Positions 48,155-59,366 are shown, counted from the stretch's first letter. The stretch: 64,000 bases of DNA from Chondrus crispus (GCF_000350225.1 NW_005178873.1:1-64000); one strand, 5' to 3'. A program made the numbers and translations. The notes: generated by a model from the letters alone, not told the origin.

Positions 48155-50101
48155 TTAATTGGACTCTCGAGTGAGGAGAGTGACGTTTCCTGGGTGAGTA
48201 GTCCTTGATAGTGCGACGTAGAGTTGACCGTGCGAGAAGCAGTGATCTCGTAAGTCGAGACCAATGCGGCCACCGAAGGATTGGCCTTGCACTTTGTTCG
48301 TTGTAAGGGCGAAGCACGTGCGAATGGGGAACTGCGTTCGGGTGAAGCCAGGGATGGGAAAGTTGTCGTCTCCTGGTCCGCAGGGCATTCGAGGAAGACA
48401 CAGTCTGTTGCCTTGGTGTGACCCAGTGGTAACGCGTAGAAAGAGCAGGTTGTTGGTCATGTTCTCGATGACATATCGCGCGCCGTTGACGTGACCGGTA
48501 GCGGGATCGAGATTGCGCAGAAGCATGACGATGAAGCCTTTCTTGAGCTTGAGCTTGTGGTCTGGTAGAGCAGATCCGGCGGTCAAGGTGTTGAGCATTT
48601 CTGTGGGGTAGATTAGCGCGTTGGTGTCTTCGTTCTCGACCTCGTCTGCGCTCAAATACGTTCGACACGGTCCCGGAATCATGTTGCCGATGACCTCTTT
48701 GACTTCCTCGAGCGGCCTGTTCTTTGTGGTGAGTATATCGCGCTTGGTGAGGCAGGCAGGGTGGGCGTGATTGTCTCGAATCCCTTGGAAGACCTTGAGG
48801 CATAAATTGCGGATGGTATGCTCGAACGCAACGGACTGTGGTAGTGAGATCCATTCCGGGCGCTGTTCGCCGTTAAGTCTGCCTTCCCCGACGCTGAGGA
48901 GGAACTCTGGAAAGTTGAGAGCCTCCACATCTGCTGCAGGGTCCGCTCGGAGAGCAGCAAGGCGCATGTTCTCGGTAAGGCGCAGGAATCGGCATTCTCG
49001 ATACAGCAGGGAAGCCTTAACGCACGCGCTCACGATTTGACCTCGGGACCCGCCCGGAACGACAGGAAGGATTTGTCTAAAGTCTCCAGCGAGCACGAGG
49101 AACTTTCCTCCGAAGGACCGGTCGGTTTGCATCAAGTCGCGAAGGGAGCGATCGACAGTCTCAATGCAATGTCGATGGCACATGACGATCTCGTCCCATA
49201 TGATGAGATCGACTTGTTGCAGTGTACGGCCAGTGTCGGAGTTTGCGGAGAAGCTGCACGTGCTTTCGGCAGATACAGGAATGGGAACCTTGAACACGGA
49301 ATGAGCAGTGCGTCCACCGTCGAGCAACACAACAGCAACAGCAGACGTAGCGACAGCGATGACTTGCTTACGGCGCGTACGAAGGAAGTCTTGAATGGCG
49401 CTGAGCACGAATGTTTTGCCTGTTCCGCCGGGATCATCGAGGAAGAAGAGACGACCACTTCGTGTCGGCATAGAAGGTCCCGCCACGCCGCTTGAGGATC
49501 CTTGAAGCAATGCAGAGACGGATACGCCTGGAAGCATGGAGCCCACTATTTCGTCAAAGGCATGGCGTTGATTTGTGTTCAACAGCGGCAGGGCCGTCTG
49601 CAGTCGCTCTTCCCACTGCTGCGCTCTTGCTTCGGGGGTCTCGATCTCGTTTTGCTGTTCCAAAGCGGGAAGGCTGTCATCGGGCGGTGGGAGTCCGAAG
49701 TTTGCGAGCGTCCAGTCGGAACGCACGGTCTGCAGGGCCTCCTGTACCTCTCGAAGCACGTAAGATTTGGCGCGGTGATCATCGCGAAGCTGCTGTCTTC
49801 GAATGGGTTGTCCGCGTGCACGATTGCGAATATCGGTGAGAAACATGTCCAGGTGGTCGTTCCACAGCGAGAGAGGGTCCGAAGCCTGGCAGTGTGCCAG
49901 AATCGTAGCAAACAGATGAGAAAGAGGAACGAAGCTTGACCGGAATGAATCTCGGATTGCGTGCTTCCACTCGGCATCATCGGCCAGCAAACCGAGTCGT
50001 AAGCAAGCTTGTCGGAAGCTGGTGCACTGCTCGCCGTCGATATTTCGCAAGGTCTCGAAGGATGTTGCACCTGGCACTTGTGTGAGGAGGAGGCGAAGAA
50101 A
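48155..50101 (-). pseudogene. Helitron Pif1-type helicase domain
   Basis: This open frame directly follows TAA 50104-50102 and stays in the frame of the Rep part. It begins FLRLLLTQVPGATSFETLRN, which follows the usual Helitron Rep-helicase linker. Helicase motifs are Walker A, LDDPGGTGKTFVLSAI (about residue 215); Walker B, VDLIIWDEIVM; KFLVLAGDFRQILPVVPGG; RFLRLTENMRL; LKKGFIVMLLRNLDP; ALTTNKVQGQSF and YVALSRTTHPGNVTLLT. About 640 residues are intact to the stop at 48155. In the family this 5'-3' helicase unwinds DNA during rolling-circle transposition. As a downstream piece of a stop-interrupted gene it is probably not expressed alone. Confidence 0.93.
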
Positions 50102-51462
50102 TTAGCGCTCACCCTCCCTCAGACTGACAGTGTAGATTCGACCGACTACGTTGACACCTGTACCACTGAAATCGTAGGCTTCCTCTTCGCTGCTGGCGTT
50201 CCGTCTTCGCAGGGTTGCTCTTGGACTCCATGACTTGGTGTGTGTCTTCCACGTAAAGTACCTTGGAAACTTGTGGTACCGAATATGCCGCGCGCTTGGG
50301 TACTTCTCGTTGGCTTTAAACCACTCGGTCAGCTTCGTGCCTGTTGCTGGTCGAAGCGCCGCCTCCTGCTCTCGCCCTTCCTCAAAGTACACCGTGTGGT
50401 GGTTGGGCAGATGCACTGCAAGCCTGACTACTGGAGGATTGCGGTCTACAATGTCAAAGGAGAATAACCTCCATGCGGCCTCCGATGCCGAAACGTATCT
50501 GGCATCTTGGAAGTTGGAGATCTCGTCGTAGCGCTCGTTCTCGGCAGTGATTTCCATGGTCACTCGGTCTTGTCCCTTGCACAAATACTTGAAGAGGTAC
50601 TTGACTCCGCCAACGCGTGACACGCAGAGTTCAACATTCAAATGGCAAGCGAATGAACGTAGAAGCACAGGACTGTGGGGAACGACCCAGGAGTTGTCTA
50701 CCACGACGGGTTGCTGTCGTCGGCCAATACGGGAGGGTCGCTCGATAGAGACGCCACCTGCAGAGGGTGCCCTTCTTCGGTACGTGATGTAGTACTCACT
50801 GTCGGACTGGCTGGTTTCGTGTTTGAACGATTTTGGAAACCCTTTCCTGCAGTGCCGCTCCCCCATGCACACAGCTGTTGGATTGTGTTCTCCACATGGA
50901 GTGTGAATCATATGCTTGAGCACGACCTCTTGGAGTTCTGGATCTTGGGCAGACGGGATCTCGGCAGAGATAATGCGGTAGACGTTTTCGGGAGTACGCA
51001 GATCATTCTTAGAGACTTCATCTAGGAAAAATACAACCTGAGCGTGGGGAAGACCGCGTTTCTGAAACTCGATGACTCGTACATGGGCAACAACGGTTCC
51101 GAATACTTCTTCGTTGATGACCAAGGACATGAGATCTTACATTTTCAGACGAAACACACGTGCGCACAGATTCGGTCTGTCCTGAAGCGTTTAGTTCGGC
51201 AGTAGGGCTCTTTTGACCTCCGGCCAGCTTGGATTGCATGTCATGGTGAGGAAGATGTCCGGGTGGCCAATTTGGTTCGATATAGCAATGATGTCGTGCA
51301 TCTGCTGCCTCATATAGCGGTCACCTCCAATGTACGTGGAAGGGAGAATGAACAGTCGTCCCGCACGCACGGCATCGGCTTCATCTTCAGCAAGACCGGA
51401 GTCTCCTAGGCTGTCGCGCAGTGAGGTGTAGTCGGCGGCTCGAAGTTGTGTCTGGTTGTGGC
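50102..51462 (-). pseudogene. Helitron Rep (HUH) domain, 5' truncated by Gypsy-B
   Basis: One minus-strand frame from the Gypsy-B junction reads SHNQTQLRAADYTSLRDSLG, then LPSTYIGGDRYMRQQMHDI, PDIFLTMTCNPSWPEVKRAL, LQDRPNLCARVFRLKM, VIEFQKRGLPHAQVVFFL and VKYLFKYLCKGQDRV. It carries TAA at 51193-51191, 51139-51137 and 50104-50102 and no frameshift. The HUH motif reads H-A-Q where H-x-H is expected, so the second metal-binding His is missing. The paired tyrosines of the catalytic region (KYLFKY) are present. The N-terminus lies beyond Gypsy-B, outside the window. Confidence 0.9.
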
Positions 51463-52119
51463 TGTAGCATAAACACCCCCAGCGGAGAGGGGTGTATGCA
51501 CAGCTCGACGTAGACCCCGTCCGATCGGGAAGACGGGGGTGAAGCAGGACACCAGCTAACGGCACTGGGCAGCGGGCCCGGGTAGCGTGGTAGAGCGGGA
51601 ACGGGGAGGACGCCGGTACGCGCGAGCGGTTCGACGCCTCGACGCCCCGGCGCGGTACTGGGTAACGATCCAGTACCGACGGGCGGAGGCGGAGCCGGCT
51701 CGTGGGCGTACCGCGCGCGTCTTCAACCCGCGCTCGGTGCCGCTCTAAGGTAGTTAGCGAGCGCTACCTTAGAATAAGCGGGAAGTCGGACCTTGACGGT
51801 CGTTGGGTGACAAGTCCGTGCTTGTCCTCCTCCACCGCCGCCGGTCCACTCCATATTTAATGTACATAATAACCTATCATAATAGTACAGTACCGATGTA
51901 CTGTAGCGGTCGGTCGACGCTGTAATACTGTCAGCCATCGGGGCTGACAGTACACGTGTGTGCGCGCTCTTCGGTCCCGCGCGTACACGTGTACACGTGC
52001 GCCCCCTGTACTCGGGGGTACACGTGGTGGTACTGTAGAGCATCGAGCCCTACAGTAACCGATCCGATTCTGAGTTGATCTAATCTAAAATAAAGCCCCC
52101 AGGGGGGGGTTATACCACA
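51463..52119 (-). repeat. Gypsy-B 3' LTR (putative)
   Basis: The right edge is set by the polypurine tract; in element sense the LTR starts TGTGGTATAACCCCCC. The left edge TGTAGCATAAACACCCCC (51463) is a similar inverted sequence and coincides with the point where the Helitron Rep frame breaks. The length is 657 bp. The LTR is full of hairpins, such as CTAAGGTAG/CTACCTTAG near 51740 and CTGTCAGCC/GGCTGACAG near 51930. The partner LTR is needed to confirm it. Confidence 0.65.
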
Positions 52120-52134
52120 CGGCCCCCCCCTTAA
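52120..52134 (-). other. Gypsy-B polypurine tract
   Basis: Minus strand TTAAGGGGGGGGCCG directly precedes the LTR start TGTGG. The same G8 block with its upstream hairpin sequence recurs at the pol stop (58750-58790). Confidence 0.7.
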
Positions 52135-52306
52135 GGGTGACCGTCCGCGGTCGCGTGTCGTGGTAGCTTTCGTTGCAGCAATCCCCCTTGGCGAGGGGTG
52201 TCGCGTGCTGTCTCCCCGATAATCCCTCCTTTCCACTTCGTGACTACTCTGCTTCCACTCGCGCACGCCCGCTTGCTCGTCACGCGCGCCGGCGGCTCCT
52301 CGCGTT

Positions 52307-54574
52307 ATGACACCCCCGCTCCCCGCCTCGTTGGGGGACGCTACCGGTCCGTCCACCGCGGCGGCCGATGCCGCGGGTGTCTCTACTCCCCCCTCCGTGG
52401 GTCCCGTGGCTCCTACGAGAGCGCCTGTCATCGCGTTCCAGAAGTCGCGGCGCGCTCGTACGGCCTTGGTGTTCGCGCCGGCAAGAGCCGAGCCGTTGCC
52501 AGCGTCGGAGGCCAACGAGCCGCGTCGGCCAGAGTCGGACCCCGGCGTCGCGGCGCCGGTCACTCCCCCCGCTGGCCTCTCCGAGGCCCTCCGTCCCCGC
52601 AGTGCGGGTCCTTTATCGCAGGGACCCGGCATCTTGTTCCCGGAATCCCCGGGTTCGCGCGTCGCACCCGTTGGCGACCGCGGCTCCGGTACGGTCGGCG
52701 AGGCGGCCCTCGTGTCGTCAATCACCAGATGGTTCGGCTCACCTCTAGAGCGCTCTGCTCCTCTCCCTCTCGAGCAGCTACAGTACGGCTGGCTTCGTCA
52801 CAGCCGTACCGGTATCACCCTTGGCGAATTACTCACACGCCCTCAGCTTCGCCCTGATTTGCGGCGTATCCGGCAGATACACGACGTAGGCCTTTCGGAG
52901 GCGGCCTCCGCCGCCCTTGGGCGGTTGGTGTCGGGCGGTAACGGCATTGTCTATCAGATCCCCGAGGAGATCCCCGGGGATCGCACATTCGCCGACAGTG
53001 TTGACGAGGTGCTCTACATCGACAAGATGGCGTTTTTCCTGTATAGTCGGAGCGCAGTCGACGCTCATCGTTTCCTCCTTCCCGAGGTCCCCGGTCTGTA
53101 CGTGACTCCGCGCCCCTACGGCTACACGAAGCCTCGGGTCGCGCTGCAAAAATCAGCCTGCTCATTAATGCGCTTGTATGCCATCGGGATCGCGCAGTAC
53201 GACTGGTCCGTCTACCGTCACTCCGCCGAGGAGGACGGGCGCGTCTACTCCTCGGCGGCTTTCGAACGCGGCTTATCCATCGAGGATTTCCCCGCGTTGC
53301 CCTTCTCGGTCCGGGCGTCTTTTCCGTCGCTAGGGGTCCATCCCCTCCTCCCGCCGGCCCTCAAGCACTTTGGTTTTGCGGGTCTCGACCCGCAGCACCC
53401 TTCCCACTCCCGGTTGGTCTATAATTTCGAGAGGGAGTGGGCCTTGTCTCTGTGCAGTGCCTTTATGGCCGAGGTTGGTGCGCACGGACGCGTGTTTCTA
53501 CAGTCGCCCGACACGATCGCGTTTCTTGAGCGAGTGACGCCGGGCCTTCCGGACGCTCCTACACACCCTCTCGAGCGCGTGTCCGTTCACGTACGTTGGT
53601 CATTTCGCGCCGTGGTCGTCCTCATGACGAGAGCAGCGGAGGTGAGCGAGCGCAACCACCGGTACTGGACGGACTACACGACCGGAGGCCAGAGCGCATA
53701 TCTCTCTTACGACTTGACATCCGACTCCTTCGTTGCGCGCCCGACGGCCGGCTCGACTTCGGTCGAGCTGCCGGGCAAGCGCGGCGGAGTGGGGTCTGAA
53801 TCGCGGCGAACTCGACGCAAGCGATACCGCGATTTGGACGCTGTAGCTGCAGCTCCGGTCCTCTCAAGTCTTCAACCTCCTTGCTTCTCGCCTTCCGTTC
53901 CTCTTGGCACTCGTGCCGGGTCGCAAGTCGCGACGGGGACCCAAACGACGGCTCCGATGCCGCCCCTTCCTCCTCCGGGGGTTCCCGGTTCCCTGGGGGT
54001 GGCGGTTCGAGACCTCGGCCTCTCGAGGAGGGACATCGAGGGTATCCCCGCGCTCGCCGGGGTTCTGAGTGCGTCTGGCGAGCGGTCGTGGACCGTGGGG
54101 GCTCTTCTCTCCACACTGGTGGAGTGGTTCCTTGCCCGGAGCGCGGAGACGCGTCGTATCACTGGGGAACGTGACGCGCTCTCTTTGGCGTGGCAGCAGT
54201 CACAGCGCGAGGTCCACTCCTTGCGGGAGGAGGCCCGGGTACAGGCCAGCGCCTACGAGCGCGCGGCGGCCGATCGCGATCGGTACCGCCAAGAGCGCGA
54301 CCAGCTGCGAGGTGCGCCTCCGGCGGGGGTGCGCGGGACCAACGCGAGCACGCCGGTTCTGCGCGACCGTTATGCTCCCTCGGGGGGTATCATTCGCGAC
54401 CCATACGGCTCAGACGGCGCCGGGGCCAACCCGACTGCCGCTGGTGTGCCGTCCGGGGCAGCCATGCCGACTTTGGCAGACCTTGATACCGCCATTCGTC
54501 GATACCCTGGTTACTGTCCGCTGCGGTCAATGGCTCCCGCCTCAGCGAGGCATGACCGGGAGGACGTTTCCTAA
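52307..54574 (+). CDS. 755-residue ORF antisense to Gypsy-B gag-pol; function unknown
   Basis: This is an intact ORF from ATG 52307, 188 bp inside the 3' LTR, read against gag-pol. Residues 1-135 are Pro/Ala/Ser-rich and probably disordered. Residues 145-470 look globular, with aromatic-rich strands (YQIPEEIPGDRTFADSVDEV, LYIDKMAFFLYSRSAVDAHR, YVTPRPYGYTKPRVALQKSA, NHRYWTDYTTGGQSAYLSYD). A basic patch follows (ESRRTRRKRYRD, about 505-517), then a Pro-rich linker and a conserved-looking helical segment (LGLSRRDIEGIPALAGVLSA). A coiled coil (about 640-690, ITGERDALSLAWQQSQREVH) comes next, and the C-terminus is disordered. I recognise no family. An intact frame in a GC-rich stretch could be chance, but the domain-like order and tyrosine-rich core argue for a real gene. 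Confidence 0.6.
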   Translation: MTPPLPASLGDATGPSTAAADAAGVSTPPSVGPVAPTRAPVIAFQKSRRARTALVFAPARAEPLPASEANEPRRPESDPGVAAPVTPPAGLSEALRPRSAGPLSQGPGILFPESPGSRVAPVGDRGSGTVGEAALVSSITRWFGSPLERSAPLPLEQLQYGWLRHSRTGITLGELLTRPQLRPDLRRIRQIHDVGLSEAASAALGRLVSGGNGIVYQIPEEIPGDRTFADSVDEVLYIDKMAFFLYSRSAVDAHRFLLPEVPGLYVTPRPYGYTKPRVALQKSACSLMRLYAIGIAQYDWSVYRHSAEEDGRVYSSAAFERGLSIEDFPALPFSVRASFPSLGVHPLLPPALKHFGFAGLDPQHPSHSRLVYNFEREWALSLCSAFMAEVGAHGRVFLQSPDTIAFLERVTPGLPDAPTHPLERVSVHVRWSFRAVVVLMTRAAEVSERNHRYWTDYTTGGQSAYLSYDLTSDSFVARPTAGSTSVELPGKRGGVGSESRRTRRKRYRDLDAVAAAPVLSSLQPPCFSPSVPLGTRAGSQVATGTQTTAPMPPLPPPGVPGSLGVAVRDLGLSRRDIEGIPALAGVLSASGERSWTVGALLSTLVEWFLARSAETRRITGERDALSLAWQQSQREVHSLREEARVQASAYERAAADRDRYRQERDQLRGAPPAGVRGTNASTPVLRDRYAPSGGIIRDPYGSDGAGANPTAAGVPSGAAMPTLADLDTAIRRYPGYCPLRSMAPASARHDREDVS

Positions 54575-57500
54575 CCGCCTTGAGCAGCGTCTAGCGCCGC
54601 CCCTTCGCTCCTGTGTCGTAAAAGCTTTCTTCGCCCCCCCTCGTTTTCTAGTGTACATGCGGTCGGTGTTTGCTCCTCTGGCCCTTCCCCTTCCTCGGAG
54701 GGTTGGCGACCCGCGGCGAAGTCCTGTCTTCGGTCGTTCCGGGCGAGCGGGCGCATTGGAGGCGGGAAGCCCCGGTGGCGGTTCGCCGAGTGTCGTATTC
54801 GTACAACAAGGGGACGTGAACTCCTCGTCCCCTCCTTCCGTTTCGACGGTGCAGCTCGATGTGCTCTGATCCGTGAGGGCCTGTGCTGCCACGCCCAGAG
54901 GAGTGGCACGGCCTCGCACGAACCCGCCCCGCCGTCCCGTGTTGCGGCGTTCCCCACGGCCGCCGCTGCGTTTTTCCTCCCGTCGCCTCCCTCTGCCGGC
55001 GATCTTCTCGTCTGGTCCAAGGTGGACGGCGCCTCTGGGGGAGGAACGCGGTGAGGGGTTAACGCGCGAGCTCGGACGGGATGGTTGTCCGGTTCGACCG
55101 GAATTCGACGAGCTCCGATTGGCCAAATGGTCCTTACGGGGCTGAGGAGTACGCACGGGCAATTTCCGGCATACCCGAATTAACGAGCTCCCATTGGCCA
55201 GAAGGCCCCCCGACTCTCTTCCCCGGGTTGAGGAGCCTGTGGAGCGGCTTCTCTCGCTCGTCGGTCCCTTACGGGCGCGCGACTAGCGACGGGTTTACGT
55301 CCGCGGCGGGCGTCGTTCTCGTCTTCCCTCCCCCGTCCGGCGTCTTGCTTCTTTCCTCGTCGTGCGCCCTGTCCCCCTCCACATCCATCTGCTTGTCGCC
55401 GCCTCCCTTCACGCGCTCGGCGGGCTTCTTGTCCCTGCCGCACCCGAGGCAGACCTCTCGCACTTTGCCTCCTTCCAGGCTGTCGCCGCCGTTCTCTTCG
55501 GCGGACTCCCCCTTGCATGTCCAGTGCGCCGCGGCGTCGTACTCTGCCAAGTAGTGTACCTTCTCTCTGCGGGGCTGAATCTCAAGCGAAGTTGAGCCCC
55601 CCCCCCACTGCAAGAAGACCGTGATGTGAATGCTGAGGTACCCGATGCGCTCGAGCTACACGCGCGGCGCGAGCGCGTCGTAGATCCAGAACACCTCCTT
55701 CCCGCTGCGGTGCATTTTGCGGTACACCGAGGTGAGCCCCCTTGACGTGGCCGTTGATCTGGGCGGCGTGCGCGAGTCTGTGCCGTTCCGGCGTCGTGTC
55801 CGTTACCGCTCCTTCGCGGTCCTGCTTTGCCATGGGGCTTTCCCTCACCAAGTCTACCATGGGAGGTCGTCGCGACGAACCGACTATGTCACCCCCCTGC
55901 TCCGTCTCAGAACTCCGGAATCCCGTCGTCCCCCTTGCGCATACCTTCGGTTTCACACACGCCACCAACTCGGTTTCTGGAAGTACCCCTCATGCGAATG
56001 CCGCCGGTCCGCTTCCTAGGCCATCTCGTAAGTGATGATCCGCATCGACCCGCGAAACTCGCCCTCATCCTTTGCAGTCCACTTTTCAGCTCTGCGCATG
56101 AACTCGTATTGTTCTATCGTTTCGTACGCCCAGGTCGTCCCGACCATACCGGTCAGATGTTTCAGCAGCCACCGGCATCGATACTGTCAATGTCGTCATG
56201 GCGCTGCACGACGAGTAGCTTTCTAAAGCTATATCCTTCCTCGCGTGCCTCTTACAGGGAGGGGGTTCTCGTTCCTCGTCGTGGCGTGTTGTGGTGCTCC
56301 TCCTTAGCGTCGTGACGACTGTAGGTCTGGTCGCATTACCGGCACCGTTGGCATTAATGCATATGACCCGCTCCGAGGAGCACGCTGCGCTGTATACGTT
56401 GAGCGCTACCGCGGGGGTCGTGCTATGTGATTTCGGACACGGCCAAGCGAGGCGGTCGATTGTCCTTCCAGTTCTAGCCTTGCTGCCCGTCGTGGTACAG
56501 TCCGCGCGACCCAACTGTAGGTCCTACCCATCTTTGTCGCGTGCGTCTGGGTTTGGGGTGAATGAGGTCGGGACCGGTCTCGACCCTGGGGATGCAATCA
56601 CGCGCATGGATTTCTCAGGGGGCTTGGAAGCGAATGCGATCCCCACGCCCGTCGTGGGAAAGGTAGGGGCGGGGTACGTCGTCGGTCCGCCCACCCCTTT
56701 CGCGTAAGTCCTCTTTCGCGTTCGAAGCGACCCGACGGATCGGTTCATTATCCATTTCGTAAATTTGTTGTTTCTCCGTCGGGGTGATTGAGAACGAATT
56801 GCGCAGCCCAGTTGCGTACAGATCCACGTCCCCGGAAACCATCTCGGCGTTGCTCCGTTATCTACACGTTCCCGCTCCTGCCAGAGAGATGAGAGCATAC
56901 CCGTCATAATACAGCCGCTCCCTGACCCGAGGCTCTTCCTAATTAGTGGATCAATTCGTTATAAGCATTTGACGCCTACAGAAACGAGTAGAACGCCCGC
57001 TCGACCGGGTCCAACTTGCTCGTGGACTTTCAGTTCTGGCTTGTGTACTGCATCTCCGAGCTTGACGTTTTCATTTTCCTACGCGTGGTAGATAGTGAGC
57101 GGCGAGTCCAGAAGCACTTTGAGGGTCGCGATCGTCGCACACAGCAGGATGCATACTCCCCCGCCGCCGGCGAATGCGTGAGGATGCCGACGCTCGAAGG
57201 AGGGTGATGTTTGACTCTCATACGATTTATGAGCGCGCAGTTTCCTCTTCCTCTGCTTGATCATGCACCTAAGCGCAAAGAAAAGGGCGATAATTCCAAA
57301 GGCCAACCGAACCCTACCTACAGCCGTATGCCCGTCGGGGGGGATTCGCGCGCGTCGCGTGGGGTCGCGTCCTCAGGACGCTTGTGTCACAATTCCCCCC
57401 TCGCGATGGTTGCCATGTTTCATCCCGCCGTGTCCTATGGGCACTGCAGCAGCGGCGTGCAAGAGCACCGCCAACCTGCTGCCGCTTGCGTGTTGCGCGT

Positions 57501-58744
57501 GCTGCACCGGCCGGCCCGTGCGCAACGTGCGTTGTTGTGCGGTTTCCCACCCCTCCAAAATTTCGCCCATTTTTTTAAAATGGGAAATCAAGCGTGCTGG
57601 GCCATTCCAGCAATGCACATATCCCCGGGTGCACTGTAGCCATCCCTACCCTTTTTTGCCTAAAATTTTCGGAAGGCGGCGGTGGTGACTTGGTGATGGC
57701 ATGAGCGGCGGGCAGCGGTTCTTATTATGTAAGTACATGCGTGTCGTACAGTACATGGGCTGCATGCGCGCGCACCGTGCAGCTTGGATTGCATGACTGT
57801 AGGGCCACCTTTTCTCCTCCATATTTTTTTTGTATTTTTAGAAGGCGACCGTGGCGAACTTTCCGACGGTGGGGCATTGTACTGACCGACGGCGGTCATG
57901 CCACCTATTTTAGTGGCAAGGTTTTGCCATTTTCCCAATTTTCGCAGTTTTAGAGTGCGGGGGTTATGAAAGGAGCCCGCCCCGAGGTAACAGTTGCGCA
58001 TCAGAGTTCGTCCGCCTCGTCCCCACTTGGTCCGTACATTGAGCATGGGTACGCGTTCCTTTGCTTTTCGCGCATTATTTTCTGCGATCCGCGCGTTCGC
58101 GTACGCACTGGCCCTGAGCCTTGGTGGCGACCCTCCCTGTATTCTCGAACGCACCACGCTCGCTCGCTTCGACCAAGATCTCCCTACTCTTCTCCTCCGC
58201 GCCGCGTTTTGTGCGTGTTCACAGACGGCGGGGCGGTAGGGAGGTGGTGGGAACGACCCCGTCGACCTGGGGATCGGAGGTAGCGTCTTCGCCCGGTGTG
58301 CACCATCTCGGCTGCCCGCACGTACGTCTGCTGACCCATTTTTTTGTCCTAGGGCCCCGCGGCGTCGGGGTTTAAAGGATGCCAAATCTTCCGTGTATCC
58401 ATTACCGAAATGGGGAGATGGCTTCCCCGGCGATCGACTACGTGGTCTCGTCAGGGTCTCTCCTCATCATCCGAGAGGGCTTGTTTTCGTCTTGTTTTCG
58501 TAAGACAGTACGTGCTGTCTTCGCTCTCGCGTCTTGTCAGCGACGTCCGAAGCCGTTCGTTGGCTTGACTTGTGGCTGCGTGCTGGCGTCGTCGCGCCCC
58601 CTGGCACTGGCTCTGTCCGTCAATACGTCTTGACGTCGGGCGTCGTCCGATCGCGTGACCCTCCGATGAGGGCAGCTGTCCTTTCACGCCTCTCTTTCCG
58701 CTCTGCTCGTGCAGCCTGACGTTTTAATGCGCGAAGGAGCGGTT
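54575..58744. other. Gypsy-B module, part without a supported gene
   Basis: 4.2 kb between the antisense ORF and pol. Many frames on both strands reach 100-240 codons, but none shows motifs, and they overlap on opposite strands as expected from high GC. Possible real traces are a minus frame with two hydrophobic segments (57306-57079, MAFGIIALFFALRCMI and GGVCILLCATIATLKVLL) and a minus frame at 55613-55269 with CLGCGRDKKPAERVKGGG. Confidence 0.4.
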
Positions 58745-58790
58745 GAGGGCCCCCCCCTCAAGCGTGAACGTCCGCGTTCACGTTTGAGTT
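58745..58790 (-). repeat. Copy of the polypurine-tract region at the Gypsy-B pol stop
   Basis: The minus strand here is CGCGGACGTTCACGCTTGAG followed by GGGGGGGCC, against CGCGGACGGTCACCCTTAAG and GGGGGGGCC at 52120-52155. About 31 of 36 bases match. The pol TGA lies immediately before the G run. Confidence 0.75.
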
Positions 58791-59366
58791 GAGGTCCATG
58801 CCGGTGCGTCTCCGGAGGCGTTGGGCGTAACGAGACACCAACTCCTCCGGGACGTGAGTCCGCGCCGTCCAGGTGGGCGTGTCGTAATCCGCCCACTTGA
58901 TGAGGAACTCGATAGTTCCGTCTTGCATATCTCGGTGCTTCAGTAGTCGCTCGACAGCGTACTGTGTTCCCTCTCTGACCTTGTCGGCAAGGTCAGCTGG
59001 GGTTGTTGTGCTCCCCCGTGGCGCGTCCGTCGGCGGTGGCGCGTATACGCAGCGGTCTGCGGAGACCCGCTCAGTGACCCCATCACGATCGATCGTGATG
59101 GTTCGGCGGTCGTTCGCGAGGACGCGGTAGGGTCCGACCGCGGGGGAGGCGAGCTTGTTCGAAGTCTTCCCCCCGTCGGTGGGGTTGAGGTATACGTACT
59201 CTCCCGGACGGAGTCGCGAGTTGATCTGTCGTATGCGCTTATCGAAGTCGCGCTTGTAGCGAGCCTGCGTCCGACGCAGGCTCCCGTAGGCCTTCTGGAT
59301 TGTCGAATCCAAGGTCTTGAGAAAACTCGGTGCGTTGGTCCCCTCTGTCGGCAGGGGGGGTGTCAC
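58758..59366 (-). pseudogene. Gypsy-B integrase C-terminus and chromodomain
   Basis: This frame continues integrase after a one-base shift in a C7 run near 59355. It reads KTLDSTIQKAYGSLRRTQAR, then YKRDFDKRI and RLRPGEYVYLNP (the GPY/F-like SH3 region, with VGPYRVLANDRRTITIDR). The chromodomain follows (YAVERLLKHRDMQDGTIEFL, then IKWADYDTPTWTAR, about residues 137-180). The stop TGA at 58758 abuts a G8 run. The chromodomain lacks the usual second Trp-Glu-Pro motif (WTARTHVPEEL instead). Confidence 0.85.

Noticed and set aside
30340-51193. Many in-frame TAA codons suggesting TAA reassigned to glutamine
   Set aside because: Positions fit Gln, Lys and Tyr, not one residue. The secreted-protein gene at 34343 ends with TAA, and Copia-1 ends with TAA as a normal stop.
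54542-55162. 206-codon minus-strand ORF downstream of the antisense ORF
   Set aside because: Arg/Gly/Pro-rich composition typical of the complement of GC-rich coding DNA; partly overlaps the end of the 755-codon ORF.
57660-58385. 241-codon minus-strand ORF in the Gypsy-B module
   Set aside because: Overlaps several equally long plus frames, is Arg/Ser/Pro-driven, and shows no motif or plausible fold; probably GC-driven.
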